The translations under genes were made by a program, and so were the position numbers. From assembly GCA_026182355.1 (NCBI GenBank), contig JAPFBL010000169.1, positions 496,001 to 560,000 of the forward strand: a DNA stretch of 64,000 nucleotides. Reading direction: 5' to 3'. Origin of the DNA: Hermatobates lingyangjiaoensis. Lineage: Eukaryota > Arthropoda > Insecta > Hemiptera > Hermatobatidae. Every line of letters starts with the position of its first letter. The first letter of the stretch is position 1. The notes under the pieces are model-generated. The model did not search any database. It was not told where the DNA came from and saw nothing but the letters and a program-made list of their open reading frames with translations. Shown here in pieces: positions 1 through 11,699 of this stretch.

Positions 1-79
1 TACCGGTGTTGGGTTGTACAGTTTGTACCGCCTGTTTTAATCTCTATCACCGAATATCAATGAAACTCTTAAGCATGCA

Positions 80-430
80 TCTGTATAAAAAAAAAAAAAA
101 GGCTTTGTCTGTACATTGCTTGGAACTGACTCGTTTCAAGTCATCATTAAGTTTATACAGTAGAGAAACCGAATCCACCCTTAGAAAAATTTCTGTCTGT
201 CTAAAAAATTTTGTCACAAGTAAACTCAGCCACCATAAGCAGTAGCGAGCTGAAACTGTGAGAGTAGATTTGTATATGACTTACTTCAAAGCTAATATTT
301 CAATGGATTGGAAATTCAATGTAGAAGGGAAGTTATGAATTTTTAAGCTATATTGCTAGCTACACAGGTATTTAGCTAAAAATATTTTTAGGAGTCTGAT
401 ACTGCAGGAAGTAGGTATTGACATGAAAAC
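80..430 (+). mobile_element. Helitron 5' part
   Basis: Starts TCTGTATAAAA after a preceding A, with the Helitron-family text TTGTCTGTACATTGC, GAACTGACTCGTTTCAAG, CTGTCTGTC and GTAAACTCAGCCACCATAAG shared (inverted) with the copies at 25.7-26.4, 42.0-43.2 and 43.5-44.5 kb. It runs into the satellite array at about 425. Confidence 0.6.
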
Positions 431-1390
431 GGAAAACATTAACAAATTAAGTAATTTTCTGCATTAGTCTTGTCGTTTAGACTATTCTAACATAACTATG
501 AAAATACAAAAAATTAACAAATTTACCAAACCTACAAATTATTGTTCACCCCTTGTCTTCTGTTACACCAATTCCATGAAAATGAAAAAGTTTATCAAAT
601 TGAGCAATTATCTGCATTAGTCTTGTCATTATGACTATTCTAACACGACTACTATGAAAATATAAAAAATTAACAAATTTAACAGACCTACAATATTATT
701 GTTCACGCCTTGATTTCAGTTAATCCAAATCCAAAAATTGGAAAACTTTATCAAATTAAGCAACTTTTCGGCATTACTCTTGTCATTAAGACAATTCTAA
801 CAAGAGTAGTATGAAAATACAAAAAATAACAAATTCACCACACCTACAGTATTTTTGTTCACGCCATGACTTCTGTTACACCAATTCCATGAAAATGGAA
901 AACTTTATCAAATTAAGCAATTTTTCTTCATTAGTCTTTTCGTTTTAACTATTCTCACACGACTACTATGAAAATATAAAAAATTAACAAATTTAGCAAA
1001 CCTAATATATTATTAGTTATATTTATAGGTTATATTATTATTATAGGTTAGGGGTTTTCCCCCTTGACTTCAGTTATACTATTCCATGGAAATGGAAAAG
1101 TTTATCAAATAATGCAATATTTTTGTGTTTGTCTTGTCGTTTTGACTATTCAAACACGACTACTATGGAAATATAAAAAAAATTATAAATTCACCACACC
1201 TACAATATTATTGTACACACTTTGACTTTTGTTACACAAATTCCATGAAAATGAAAAACATTATCAAAGTAATTTTTCTGCATTAGTCTTGTCGTTTTGA
1301 CTTTTCTAACACGACAACTATGAAAATATAAAAAAATAAATTTAACAGACCTACAATATTATTGTTCACGCCATGATTTCAGTTAAACTG
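425..1390 (+). repeat. Tandem array of about 157 bp units, six copies
   Basis: Each unit has CATTAGTCTTGTCGTTT, ACTATTCTAACACGACTAC, TATGAAAATA, AAATTAACAAATTT, CCTACAATATTATTGTTCAC and TTCAGTTA. Unit starts (at CATTAGTCTT) are near 462, 615, 771, 929, 1117 and 1280, so the spacing is mostly 153-163 bp, with one unit enlarged by an inserted TTATAGGTT stretch near 1015-1060. Confidence 0.8.
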
Positions 1391-1399
1391 AAGTAACTG

Positions 1400-3500
1400 A
1401 AATTAAAAGTACTCTAGTTTTCCGCTTCAATATAGGTATTAATTTTTCAGAAGTTTCATAACAAATGGTAGGTATTAAAAAGAAGTTGCTATTATGTCAG
1501 TGTTTGTAGGTTGTTCATTCGATTTTGATAACGTTTTAAATATTATTTATCTTATCTATTATCAAATATCTTTATCACTTGTTATGTAATAAATATTACG
1601 TAATTTGCGGGTGATACTGCTTTAGTCAATTTGCCGAGCACTTTTGCCTGTCAATTTAGCAGTTCACTGTTTTAACGTTTCCTCCCCTCTCCTAAAACAG
1701 TTCACCCCACAGGAAGTGAATCTCTCACGTTCATGAGTTCCTGGTCTATATTACTCCACAAGTTACCAAGTATCAAATGTATTTTAACGGGACCAAAAAA
1801 GAGTTACTATTTTTTTGTAAAAGAGTCATTAATACTTCTGTACTTAATTATAATAAGAGCTCGTTAAGTAATAATTTTCTTACCAAAACATGAAAATGTA
1901 GTTCCAATAATTAAGTGAAGTTTTTTTTCTGTCATTTAGAAAATCTTGCCAGATTTTTTAGCATTTTTCAATTTTTACATTGTAATTATTTTAGGTCATT
2001 TTGTTTATTTAGCAGTTGTAAATTAATTTTAATCCTCTAGCTGTTTTCCATTGAAGTGTATTTAAGTAAATCATCTACTGAAAAATAAATGAAATATATT
2101 CTTTTAATATGTTTCATCAAATTATAGATATTATTATTTACCTCGGGTGCTGACAAAATTAAAATGTTTAATACCATCGCCATTTGGTAACTCGGTTGAA
2201 TTTTACATTCAATTATTTTTAAAATCTAAGGTTAGTAATATTTTTTTTATTAACTCCCCCACATCATTGATTTATTTTATAACATACCAATGAATTTTAA
2301 TTTTCATTATGTAATGAATTTAGTATTTCACCTCAATTATTAAAATCCTTATTTTATCATAATTATCTGAAAATTAAAGGTTAAAATAAGATATTAAAAT
2401 TCCCTTTCAATGACTTTGTATTTACTTTCATGAAAAAAATTTGTTTCTAGACTTCTGCTTTTTTCATTAGTAAAAATTAACATACAAATATTTTCCGATT
2501 GTATCTCTCATTTGAAACTTTTATTAAACAATGTGACCGGGTTATTTTGATATATTATTGGAGGCAGTTGAAATATAAGTTTTGCAAGTCAAACTTAATC
2601 TTTTGCAAATAAAATTCTCGTATGCTTCTTTTGTATGAAAAAAGAACTAATGTGAATTTAGTTAAAACGGAATTTAAAAAAAATATAAAGATTTAGAAAT
2701 TTTTTTGGAAGTAATTATAAAATCTTTGAAGCTTTGTCTTCAATAAGTATATGTAAATGCCAAAGAATATCATTTATGTGAGCATTAATTCATTTCCTTT
2801 GTTTAAAAAATCTGGTAGTATTACTTACAATAAGTCTAGTACTTTGTGAATGTACTTTTCATAATAATATGTTTTTATGAAACACATTATTTAGTACATA
2901 AACTTATTGAATGTTCTGCCATACAAAGTCGTTTTGATTTGCCTTGTATCCTCGGTGGCTATACATGATCTACCCATTGTAATTATTCTTTCATTGAGTG
3001 TTCACTACTTTTGTTGAATATAGATTGATAAATTTAGATATCAGTTTCCTGAATTTTTGTTTACATCAATATCTCTGGAATTGATTCTATCTAACTATTC
3101 CTATCTGTTGACTGTATCATTTTTAAGATGAAGAGGAATTAGTAATTTTTTTTTTAATGAATGTAAATTTGGTTGGCAGAGAAAATAAGCTCCGATAATG
3201 AAGAAAATAAATTTCTTGTTGTGGAGACATATTTTCCTCACTATCATGAGTAAATACCACATAATAACTCTTGCTTAGCCGTTAGGTAGTTCAACTTTGT
3301 TCCTGCATGGGAGTTTATGCTTATAATGATATTCGACGGAGAAGTAAGCAGTTCCCCAATATTATTAATCAAACAGTAATGTTTTTCCATTTGATGAAAG
3401 TTTATACTAGTTGTACTGTTAGTTATAATGTCAGTATATCTTTATTACAATTTTTTCCTCTATATTTTTCCTTATTTTACATTAAATTCTTAAACAGTTT
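1400..3500. other. AT-rich 3' flank, nothing recognised
   Basis: Between the satellite array and the 3.5 kb palindrome I see no gene, splice-bounded island or repeat, apart from a family F1 tail with ATCATGAGTAAATACCACA near 3245. Confidence 0.5.
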
Positions 3501-3514
3501 TATTTATTGTTCAT

Positions 3515-3745
3515 AACAAGATTTCACAATAAACAGAAATAATAATCAATGATCAAACGGCAATAAGAAATGAAAAAAAAAAAAAGAATAAGGTCTTTCA
3601 ACCGTAACAAGCAGTTGGGTTTTTGACTCTGACGAAGACCGCTTGTTAACAAGCGGTCTTCGTCAGAGTCAAAACCCCAACTGTTTGTTACGGTTGAAAG
3701 ATCTTATTTTTTTCCTGATTTCTTACTGTTGTTTGGGCGTTGATT
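3515..3745. mobile_element. Family D palindrome with internally inverted centre
   Basis: The outer arms are standard family D tails. The central 70 bp (3612-3682) is itself palindromic about GTT|AAC (3647/3648), and each half points the opposite way to its own arm. The core CTGACGA is therefore on the strand opposite its GAAAGATCTTA partner, and the ribozyme is broken. Confidence 0.7.
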
Positions 3746-3759
3746 CTTGTTCATCGTCT

Positions 3760-6320
3760 AATTGTATCTAATTCAAATTTTATACCACTTGCTGTTGCAT
3801 ACATGATACGCTTTGAGTGATATGTACAGTTAAGGTTCTATAAATCGACAATCTATGAACAATGCTATTAAAGGACAAAAGTGCATTCATTAATTAAAAA
3901 GGTTAGTCTTAGTTTAATTTTGCCTAGTTCTGTTAGAATTGTTGCAATAAATAACAGTGTTATTTTTTTTTTAAATGAATGTAATTTGCTGATTAGCATT
4001 TCTCAAAAAATATAATTATATTTCATTAGTATTAAACTACTAGTGATATTTCGTTTGTAATATTCATGAATTTAGAATCCATCATAAGCAGGTTTAGTTA
4101 TAAACTCCGTCCTTTCCAGGGAAATGACGTTTTGTTTAATTAACAATTCCATTTTAGATTTAAATATTATAATGATTGAAATAAGGTACAAGTAATTGAA
4201 AATTGCAATTACTGTGAATTCATTTAATAAACATTTTATACATCAAAAAATTTAAATCAACAATTCTGACATGTAATAAAACTTCCCTTTATCATAGTAA
4301 CAATAAAAAGTTTATATACAAAATACGTACAATTAAAGAAATGGCATTTTCAATATTGCATTCTACACAGATTGAGTGTTATTCAGAAATTTCTTACAAT
4401 AAAATTACTGGTTTCATTTTTTTTTTCAGAAACCTTTAAAAGCCATTTCAATTAGATTTTCTAAGGAACAAAGTAATTTTTTTTTTTAAAAAAATATGTG
4501 GATGGTAAAATTTTTTTTGTAATTCAAATTTATTAATATTTGACACTTAACATCTGTAATTGGAGTTAACATTTTCTGAAAGAGTAATTTTGAACAACAG
4601 ATTTACACTGAACAACATGTCAATATTTTTTATTAAACAATTGTATTACATAACTAATTTACTAGGCTCTATCTAAACAGAAACTGACAGTAAAATGTAC
4701 ACCCTATTCACAAAGAACTTGTGAGAAATGATGGGAGATTTTATTTTTCCGAGTATACTAAGAACATTTTGATGAAACATTTTTTTTTTTAAATATGAGG
4801 TTTAATCCATCGCAATCATTTGTGTTCTGAATCTTTTGAAATCATTCCCATTCATGATGTTTTGTTCTTCAGGGAATCAGGTTATATTTTATTTAAAATT
4901 TAATGTATATTCATTTTTATCTATTAGATTGGTCCTTAATTTAACTTCCATTCGTCAAAATAAGATAAAAAAAAACCAAACAAATATAAGGTTGGTTGTA
5001 TTTACTGTTTTCTTAACGAATTATAAAAATGAAGGATATGTGTTATTATTCTTAATAAAGCAGGTATGATATGTTTTGAAAAAGTGTGATATGAAATTAA
5101 ATCGGATTAAATTTATAAATTATTTTTATGATTGTTTTATTTCACCACACATGGATTAAACATCTTTATGTGCTGGTTTTACAATTCATATTCATTTAGA
5201 GGTATACAAATCACATTGTTTCGTTGAAAATATTTAAACAAAGCTTTACTAAAACATGTTTTCTCAGTTTAGTTAAAATCCATTGATTTACTCGTAAATT
5301 ATATATTATAATTTAAAAGATTGTGGGTACATCTGTCATCAATATAAGTATTTATAACTTTAATTGGTCATTTCTGTTAAAATATAATGACACAAAAATT
5401 TGAACCTTTTAAAGAAAATAATAATGAAATTAATCTAGCAATTCAGTTTTGTTTTGTTACCAAGTAATAATAATTAAAATCATAACTTCATTTCACACCC
5501 TGTGTAGCTTAAAGTGGAGAAGAATGATACATCAAATTTATTCGGTAATGAGGGATTAAGATATCATCAATAGTGAACGAGTATGACAAAAATACACAAA
5601 TTCATTTATTAAATTTTCAGGAATAAAAAAATGAAACCAATTCAATAGAAGGAAGAAAAACCACTTACAACAATTATTTATAAATTGAAATTGAAACCAT
5701 ATAATGTATTATATTTTAATAGAAATTGAAAAGAATGCAGAATAAAATCAACATGAAAAAACTTTTTAATTGCTTAAAAAAAAAAATAAGTCTAGCACAT
5801 TTGATCTTCTGATTTCAATAAATTCATATTATTTTTTATTTTATGAAAGAAATAACCATTTTTCTTTTAAATAACTTCATAATGTTTAATTCAGTTTAAT
5901 TGAATTAATATAGACAATTTAAGACTTTTAAATGGAAACGGAAATGGAAATGGAGACGTTTTAAATATTTTTTTTTAAAAAAAGAAAGGTACAGTAACCG
6001 AGTCACTAAAAAGCTTCAATGTGTGCGTAGTAATTGCAATATAAAGGAGAACATGGATTAATTATGGAACCTTGTCCGGAGGTTTTAGTTTAAAACTCCT
6101 TACTCCTGCAATACTGTTCGAAAGACAATTTATTAGAATATTATCATTTAAAAAAAATTAAAATGAGATTTTTTTTACCCTTCTTGTATTCACTTACATA
6201 ACCGTTTCAGAAAAAAATGAATCAGATAAAATTATCAATTTTTCTTTAAAAAAAAAAAATTGACATTAAACTAATATTTAAATAGTAACGGAATGAAATG
6301 TTAAGTATTAGTGTTGGGAT
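3760..6320. other. AT-rich 3' flank or 3' UTR, nothing recognised
   Basis: A run of low-complexity A/T-rich sequence downstream of the collagen stop. The small open frames here lack start context and similarity. Part of it may be 3' UTR. Confidence 0.5.
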
Positions 6321-6326
6321 TTTATT
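6321..6326 (-). promoter_or_regulatory. Possible polyadenylation signal of the collagen gene
   Basis: AATAAA on the minus strand, about 260 nt after the stop codon. The DNA is very AT-rich and other AATAAA hexamers occur nearby (for example around 6334), so this is only a candidate. Confidence 0.25.
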
Positions 6327-6582
6327 TGTACAATTTATTTTGTTCTTTTGTTTTGATGATAATGTTTGCGTCTAGGATTCGCATAGTATACATGGAGATG
6401 ACTTTCTAATCAAATCAGTTGTAATTTCATTGATTGTAGATATGATACATACACACATAGGTTATTAATTTAGTCAAATGTTGTTATGTTGTTGATGAGA
6501 TAAATGCTCAAAATCGTAATAACAGTTAGTATGAATTTAGTGTGAATTTTTTATCAAGTTTGTTGATTTCATTTCGCCAGTG

Positions 6583-6697
6583 TTACACATTCAGTTCTTG
6601 TCGAAGGAATTCTTCATATTCGATTTCTGTGAGCTCTCGCTTCTTTTTGTGATGATGCGACTGTTCAGATGAAACTTCAATGCAGAGAACAGTAAAC
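6583..6697 (-). CDS. COL18A1-like: Collagen XV/XVIII-like terminal exon: last endostatin strand and charged tail
   Basis: This terminal coding exon follows a CTGTTTACAG acceptor. Its first base completes Arg (AG+G), giving HRFTVLCIE, the conserved last strand with the fourth endostatin cysteine. The stop is TAA at 6585-6583. After VLCIE the chain continues for 30 residues: SSEQSHHHKKKREL, then an acidic/amphipathic stretch containing TEIEYEEFLRQEL. Vertebrate endostatins end only a few residues after this point, so the His/Lys-rich plus acidic tail is a lineage feature or a recent extension. The endostatin domain with tail is about 195 residues over four exons. Downstream (lower coordinates) is the presumed 3' UTR. 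Confidence 0.9.
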
Positions 6698-6876
6698 CTG
6701 TAAACAGACATGGTATTAGAAAGATCAGCAAAAATTAATAATACTAATGCAGTGAATTGAAATTTACGAAAATTATTTTTATTTAGTAAAGTGATGAAAC
6801 ACCATAAAGACTTATTTGAATATATGGAAACTGATTGATCAATTTAAGTATAAATATTGCAACTTCTTTGTTGGTG

Positions 6877-6940
<64 letters not shown>

Positions 6941-6942
<2 letters not shown>

Positions 6943-7185
6943 TTCGTTACAATGGTGAACAATAGGAGAGTAGAGCTTGTAGGTCCATAGATGCGTTCCC
7001 AGTTACTTGCTGCCCAGAGAAGGCTCTGTTATTCCTCCAATGCGTATAGAGGTGGAATAACCTCTATACACATTGGAGGAATAGTAGAGACTTCGCTGGG
7101 TAGCGGGTAACTGGGAACGCATGTATGGACCTACAAGATCTACTCTCCTATTGGTCACCATTGTAACGAATCATATTCCTTTCCC
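6941..7185. mobile_element. Head-to-head palindrome, family E (no ribozyme recognised)
   Basis: Arms of about 115 bp share GGTAACTGGGAACGCAT, GGACCTACAAG, CTACTCTCCTATTGGTCA and TTGTAACGAATCATAT. A solo copy is at 26985-27095 (plus), followed by (TA)n. I could not identify a CTGANGA core in this family. Confidence 0.7.
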
Positions 7186-7225
7186 CGGAAACTCATAGAA
7201 AACAATATATATATATATATATATT

Positions 7226-7440
7226 TCGTTGAACAGCTGACCGTATTTCGCTGATGTCATTTTCTTCACTAGTTTTTCAAGGTTTCTGAATACCTTCTTC
7301 TTTTCTTCATCCAAACGTTGGAGAATGTTAATTAAGTTGGAACCGACATGTTTCGACTGGCTTCCAGTCGAAACTGGAAGCTTCCTTCTTATTGGAAGTC
7401 CTTCTTATGCTTAAAAGAAGGACTGCTTCCAAATTTTACA
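7226..7440 (-). mobile_element. Family F6 short element between TA tracts
   Basis: About 200 bp flanked on both sides by (TA)n; it matches 37940-38145 (plus). It has a strong hairpin GACTGG/CCAGTC followed by GAAACATGTCGG (palindrome ACATGT, C), but the CTGANGA core is missing. A further F6-type 3' end is at 8141-8185 (minus). Confidence 0.6.
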
Positions 7441-7501
7441 AATATATATATATATATACACGTTAGTCGTTATCAGCCTTTGGAGCGATTCACATCTTTT
7501 C

Positions 7502-7530
7502 CTGAAGACGAGGACATCGAAATATAGTAG
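7502..7530 (+). ncRNA. Hammerhead-like motif, family F4
   Basis: CTGAAGA, extra C, GA-GGACA-TC, GAA, palindrome ATAT, A. Stem II is only 2 bp and stem I barely forms. The same element tail, with CTGACGT, occurs at 50778, downstream of a PLE endonuclease remnant. Confidence 0.4.
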
Positions 7531-7588
7531 TGAGTTCAGTGATTTCTTTTCTTTGTGTTCTTTTTAAATTCTAGTTACATATATATAT

Positions 7589-7750
7589 GAAGTCTAAACC
7601 ACAAGGAAAAAGAAAAAACAAAGAAATAAATGCTCTGAAGCCTTTCACTTTATGTCATCAGAGAGCAAACGGTTTGCTCTCTGATGACATAAAGTGAAAG
7701 TCCAACAGCATTAGTTTCTTTTGTTTTTCTTTTTCTTTCTGGCTTAGACT
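7589..7750. mobile_element. Head-to-head family C' element pair
   Basis: Arms 7589-7670 and 7671-7750 share the AGTCTAA...CACAAGGAAAAAGAAAAA tail and a CTGATGACATAAAGTGAAAG core. The minus motif (7632-7666) keeps GCTCT/AGAGC stem I. The plus copy has lost its 3' stem I strand (CAACAGCATT). Confidence 0.7.
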
Positions 7751-7807
7751 TAATTGATTGCATCACGTGTTAATTGTGATTTTTATGCATATATCATGCA
7801 TATATAC

Positions 7808-8010
7808 ATACAACAAGATTTCACAATCAACACGTGAAATAACAATCAATGATCAAACCACAATAAGAAATAGGAAAAAAAGACTGATATCTTTCAACCA
7901 TAACAAGCGGTTGGGTTTTTGACTCTGACAAAGACCGCTTGTTACGGTTGAAAGATCTTAGTTTTTTTTTTCGTTTCTTATTGTGTTTAATCATTGATGT
8001 ATGAATATAT
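7808..8010. mobile_element. Family D head-to-head pair, left copy truncated
   Basis: The left minus copy starts at CCGCTTGTTA. The right plus copy starts upstream at TTGGGTTTTTGACT and has CTGACAA (core G to A). Both have the family tail reaching AT-rich ends. Confidence 0.65.
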
Positions 8011-8299
8011 GTTCTATTAAAACTAATGCCAATTTCAAGTTTTATACATTTTTTACTCAAAAATTTCTACTTTCTCAAATAGGTTTTTCATAATTTTTAT
8101 ACAAGATAAACTAGTTCACAAAAATTTTTATTCGTATATTCCGACATGTTTCGGTCTACGTCGACTATTTTCAAGGATTCTTTAAAGTTTTATAACATAA
8201 CTATTAGTAAATTTAACAATAATTAAAATAAACAAACACAAAGTAAACGTTATACATAATATAACCATATAATTATACATACTATACATAATACTGGGC

Positions 8300-8700
8300 A
8301 GGCCTACTGCTACAGTGCTTTACTGGTTTAGTACTACCACAGTGTTCATAAGAACTCAGTCGTCCCCTTCCGAAGAGGGAAAGTGCCTGTTACCTCGAGA
8401 CCAGGGCTTGTGCAAGTAGATAATCAAACCCCGTCGGGGTGTCACTATGAGGTGTCTTAGTACATGGGAAACGACTCATAATGAGAGATTACAAATCTCT
8501 CGTTGGTTAAACGCCACCTGGAAACTTCGTTAGGTGAGACTTTAAGGCCTAGGGTCTCCCTTTAGTTAAACGCCATCTGTACTGACTATAATGTCCTCTC
8601 GATGGGTGTATCTAATCGTACCCCCGCTGACACTGATCGTCAAGATCCAATATTCGTCAGAGCTTATCTCTGTGAAGGATTTTGGTAGCCTTTAAATTTA
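8300..8700. other. GC-richer unexplained block between hammerhead elements
   Basis: About 400 bp stands out from the AT-rich background and contains two TAGTTAAACGCCAYCTG-like segments (8507 and 8565). A degenerate F6 3' end lies just upstream (minus). No frame longer than a few dozen codons is convincing on either strand. It may be the non-coding body of a PLE-type element, but this is inference. Confidence 0.35.
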
Positions 8701-8859
8701 TTTTAAACAAAACGAAGGAATTTTCTCACGAGCTATGCTAACATTTATTGTGTGGTATTTACTCATGAAAATAAGTGAAAAAGTATTTCAGCAAACTTGG
8801 ACGCCTTTCAAACCTTAGTGTTTATCGTGTTGTTATATCACCATACTGAACCAGTGTAA

Positions 8860-8894
8860 CCTGATGATGAACACTAAGTGTTCGAAACGCGTCG
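8860..8894 (+). ncRNA. Hammerhead ribozyme-like motif, family F1
   Basis: CTGATGA 8861-8867, extra T, stem II GAACAC/GTGTTC with a TAA loop, GAA 8884-8886, palindrome ACGCGT, C. Stem I is weak here (one pair beyond the core). The same core and palindrome recur at 13372-13406. Confidence 0.55.
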
Positions 8895-9246
8895 ACGTTT
8901 GGTAAAAAATCTTTTCTGTGGAGTTTGAGTGTTTCTTTCCCTATTATAAACAAGAGAAGGAACTTTTTAATTCCAACCACAAGTCTTTTTCATTAATGTA
9001 CATTTCCATTTTAAAGTTCCAAACGTCAAGAGTTCTGCTCTTGATCTTGGTAAGAATAGCTTCTGAAATACTGCATCCAAAACCAATTAAAAGGACACTG
9101 CATGTGTAAATTACCCTAGAACATTCATAACATTATTACAGTAACATGTGCATAACCATGACACTTCAAATAAGAATGCCAATAAGAACCTTATTTAAAG
9201 GTAACCTAAATCAGAAATGTCAACGAACAGTTCCTGCTTTGTTCTC

Positions 9247-9263
9247 CCCCCCCCCCCCCCCCA
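9247..9263. repeat. Oligo-C tract
   Basis: Uninterrupted C run. Comparable runs are at about 15678-15694, 32527-32543 and 33261-33275, with a G run at about 61671-61680. Confidence 0.8.
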
Positions 9264-9359
9264 CCATCAAAGAAGTCACACTTTTCACTACTTGAACTGC
9301 ACTAGGGGTGAAAGCCTATATAGTGTGATCGTTGGAAATTTTATTTACAATGAAGAGCA

Positions 9360-9790
9360 GGATGGCCTGGTTGTTCAATGGTTTAGGTGCTAGCCTCTAA
9401 ACTAATAGGTTGGGGTTTAATACCCACACTCTGGCCTTCAATTTATTCACGTGAGAGGTGAATAATCTGAGCACGTCGTACCTAGGAGAGGACGCTAAGC
9501 GGTTGTGGCCGGTCGGTCAAGCGCCTGTACGATGTCAGGTATTTGTTAAGGATATCCCTACTCTATAAATGAGTACACTTAAGTCAGTTAATAATTAATA
9601 ACTATTAATAACTAGCAATAACAATTAATAACTAGCAATAGTCAGTTAAGTTAGTAAATTTTGCACTTAAGTTAGGCAAAATTTAGGACTCCCAATGTAG
9701 AATCAACCTGGTATAATATCGCCCACTCATTACCAAAGTGGGTGCCAAACAATAAATGAGCCATATTTCCGCCCCCAGAACAGCACTAAA
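9360..9790 (+). mobile_element. tRNA-derived SINE, copy 1
   Basis: Head with tRNA-like A box (GGCCTGGTTGTTCAATGG) and B box (GGGTTTAATACCC), body TTATTCACGTGAGAGGTGAA, GAGCACGTCGTACC, GAGAGGACGCTAAGCGG, TGTACGATGTCAGGTA, tail TTAGGCAAAATTTAGGACTC, CCAATGTAGAATCAA. Small TTAATAACTA slippage repeats interrupt the tail at 9580-9640. Confidence 0.75.
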
Positions 9791-10018
9791 ATGTGAAAGC
9801 CTTAATGTGAGAACATTGGAAAACAAACAAACATCAATGAAGAGCAATAACGACTGAACAAGATAACTGTTTTCTTTAATTATAAATCTTGCATCCTAAA
9901 ATATTAATATATAAAATATAGATGTTAGTTATACAGAGGTTGGATGCATACTTGAAGGCTGATCTAATAGATGAAGTTTAATCTGTTTTTATCTTTACTA
10001 AGTAAAGTACATATAGTG

Positions 10019-10180
10019 ATTATGAAAAAATTCGATCTCCATATGTTGACCGATTTACATGTTTTAAAGTCCCCAAAATCCTTTTATGGTGTTTTTTCGG
10101 TAATGTCTGTGTGGATGGGTGGGTGGGTGTATATACAAAAGTTTGTGTCAATGTTAGAGTCCACAATTTTTGATGGATTA
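10019..10180 (+). repeat. Interspersed repeat, copy 1 (inverted copy at 14860-15045)
   Basis: Shares AAAAAATTCGATCTC, TTTTTTCG-TGATATCTGTGT-like text, GGATGGGTG, AAAAGTTTGTGT and TTTGATGGAT with the complement of 14860-15045. Family unknown. The second copy lies close to the splice donor of the 15116-15277 exon. Confidence 0.6.
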
Positions 10181-10295
10181 AATTAATATTTTACACAAAA
10201 GTGAGCCTCATATTGTGCCACAAATAGCACATAATTGGGAGCAATTATGCATGATGGTAAAGTCACTTTTGCAAATGGTTTTCTTATAGGAAAAA

Positions 10296-11450
10296 GTATC
10301 AGATACTTATAGGAAAGTTGATTATAGGCCATTCCAGATTTGCATTATCAGTGATAAACATTAGTAACACTTGGAACAGTTGCTGCTTAACATGGACGTT
10401 ATCCTAAACTATTTTGATACAGTTTTTAATTTACATGTTAAGATAAGCAAAATATTGCCAAAATATTTTTTAGAATATATTTTTCTAAACTACCAACTCT
10501 AGAGTCTTGAAAGTTTGTGCACTATAATGAAAGATTCAAAAGCAATTGCTGTAAAAATCCTCACACTTTAAAACAACTGGTTTTCAATAGAATGTAAAAA
10601 TTTTGCTTGATTCAATCTGAAAGCTTGAGGGAGGATACACAAGCCATATCGTTTCACAGATTCAAATGAAATTATACCTAAAAATAGAGCATTAGGTGGG
10701 GAGATGAAAGGAGTTGTTATTTATCGAAATTACATAAACTAAATAGGCGTTATGGTACATATTATGTTTTCAGAAAGTGTTTTTTTATTGACACTAAAGG
10801 GTTCATTAAAGAATAATACAATTTTGCCAAAAATTGAACGGAAAATAAATTAGTAATTTATTAAAAAAAATCGTGAAATGTCAATTACCGCAAACAGCAA
10901 TAAAGCAATAAAAACTGAATATTCATCCTGGACTAAAGGATCACCAACTATACTAGTCAAATTTGCTGACATTCATTGATATTTTATATTGACTTAGAAT
11001 ATTTTTAGCTGAATTGACTGAAATAAAATTGTTGTTTAGAGTTTTGATGAAAAAATTTGAAATGAATTAATAAAAGGTTTAAGGAGAATAAAATTCTTAC
11101 ACATAAAAAATCAACTTCAATTGAACATATAATTTCTGAGGCTTTCCATGGCATGATGGATTAGAGCTGTAATCAACCAATATGTTGCACCATTGATCAA
11201 AACTTAATATCAAATGTAGATTTTCATGTATTTATGAATTATATATTGTATTGCATATTGTCTTTGGTTAATGAGAAATGAACTCATTCGTTTTATATTA
11301 CAAAACGGATACTTATAGCAAAGTTGAGTATAGGCCATTCAAGATTTGCATTATCAGTGATAAACATTAGTAACAATTGGAACAGTTGCTGCTTAACATG
11401 GACATTATCTTAAACTATTTGGATACAGTTTTTAATTTACAGGTAAAGAC
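10296..11450 (+). repeat. Direct repeat pair, about 145 bp, 1 kb apart
   Basis: 10296-10440 and 11307-11450 share GATACTTATAG, TATAGGCCATTC, GATTTGCATTATCAGTGATA, GGAACAGTTGCTGCTTAACA and TACAGTTTTTAATTTACA. The sequence between looks anonymous and may be the interior of an element with these as terminal repeats. Confidence 0.6.
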
Positions 11451-11699
11451 AGATTTTTTACATTTATATCAAAAACCAGTAATTGAACAAATGTAAAAAC
11501 ATTCTAGGAAAATAAAAGCAAGTTGTGAAAAAGGTTGAAGCAAAGGGCAGACACAGGCTGTCAAATATCAATCTGGTTTTATATCCCTTCGAATAAAGCC
11601 AGTCATTTGGAAAGCCATTTGCAAATATAACCCACATTCCTCTGGGCCTTTTGAAAATGAATATCCACCTATCCACCCTGTAGCTATCTCAAACAAATG

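Noticed and set aside
3530..3745. Repeated short palindromes as a CRISPR array
   Set aside because: Copies are dispersed head-to-head mobile elements in a eukaryotic genome, with no regular spacers or cas genes.
6941..7185. Hammerhead motif in family E (TTGTAACGAAT)
   Set aside because: The GAA-like part is present after a possible stem, but no CTGANGA core or matching stem I could be found.
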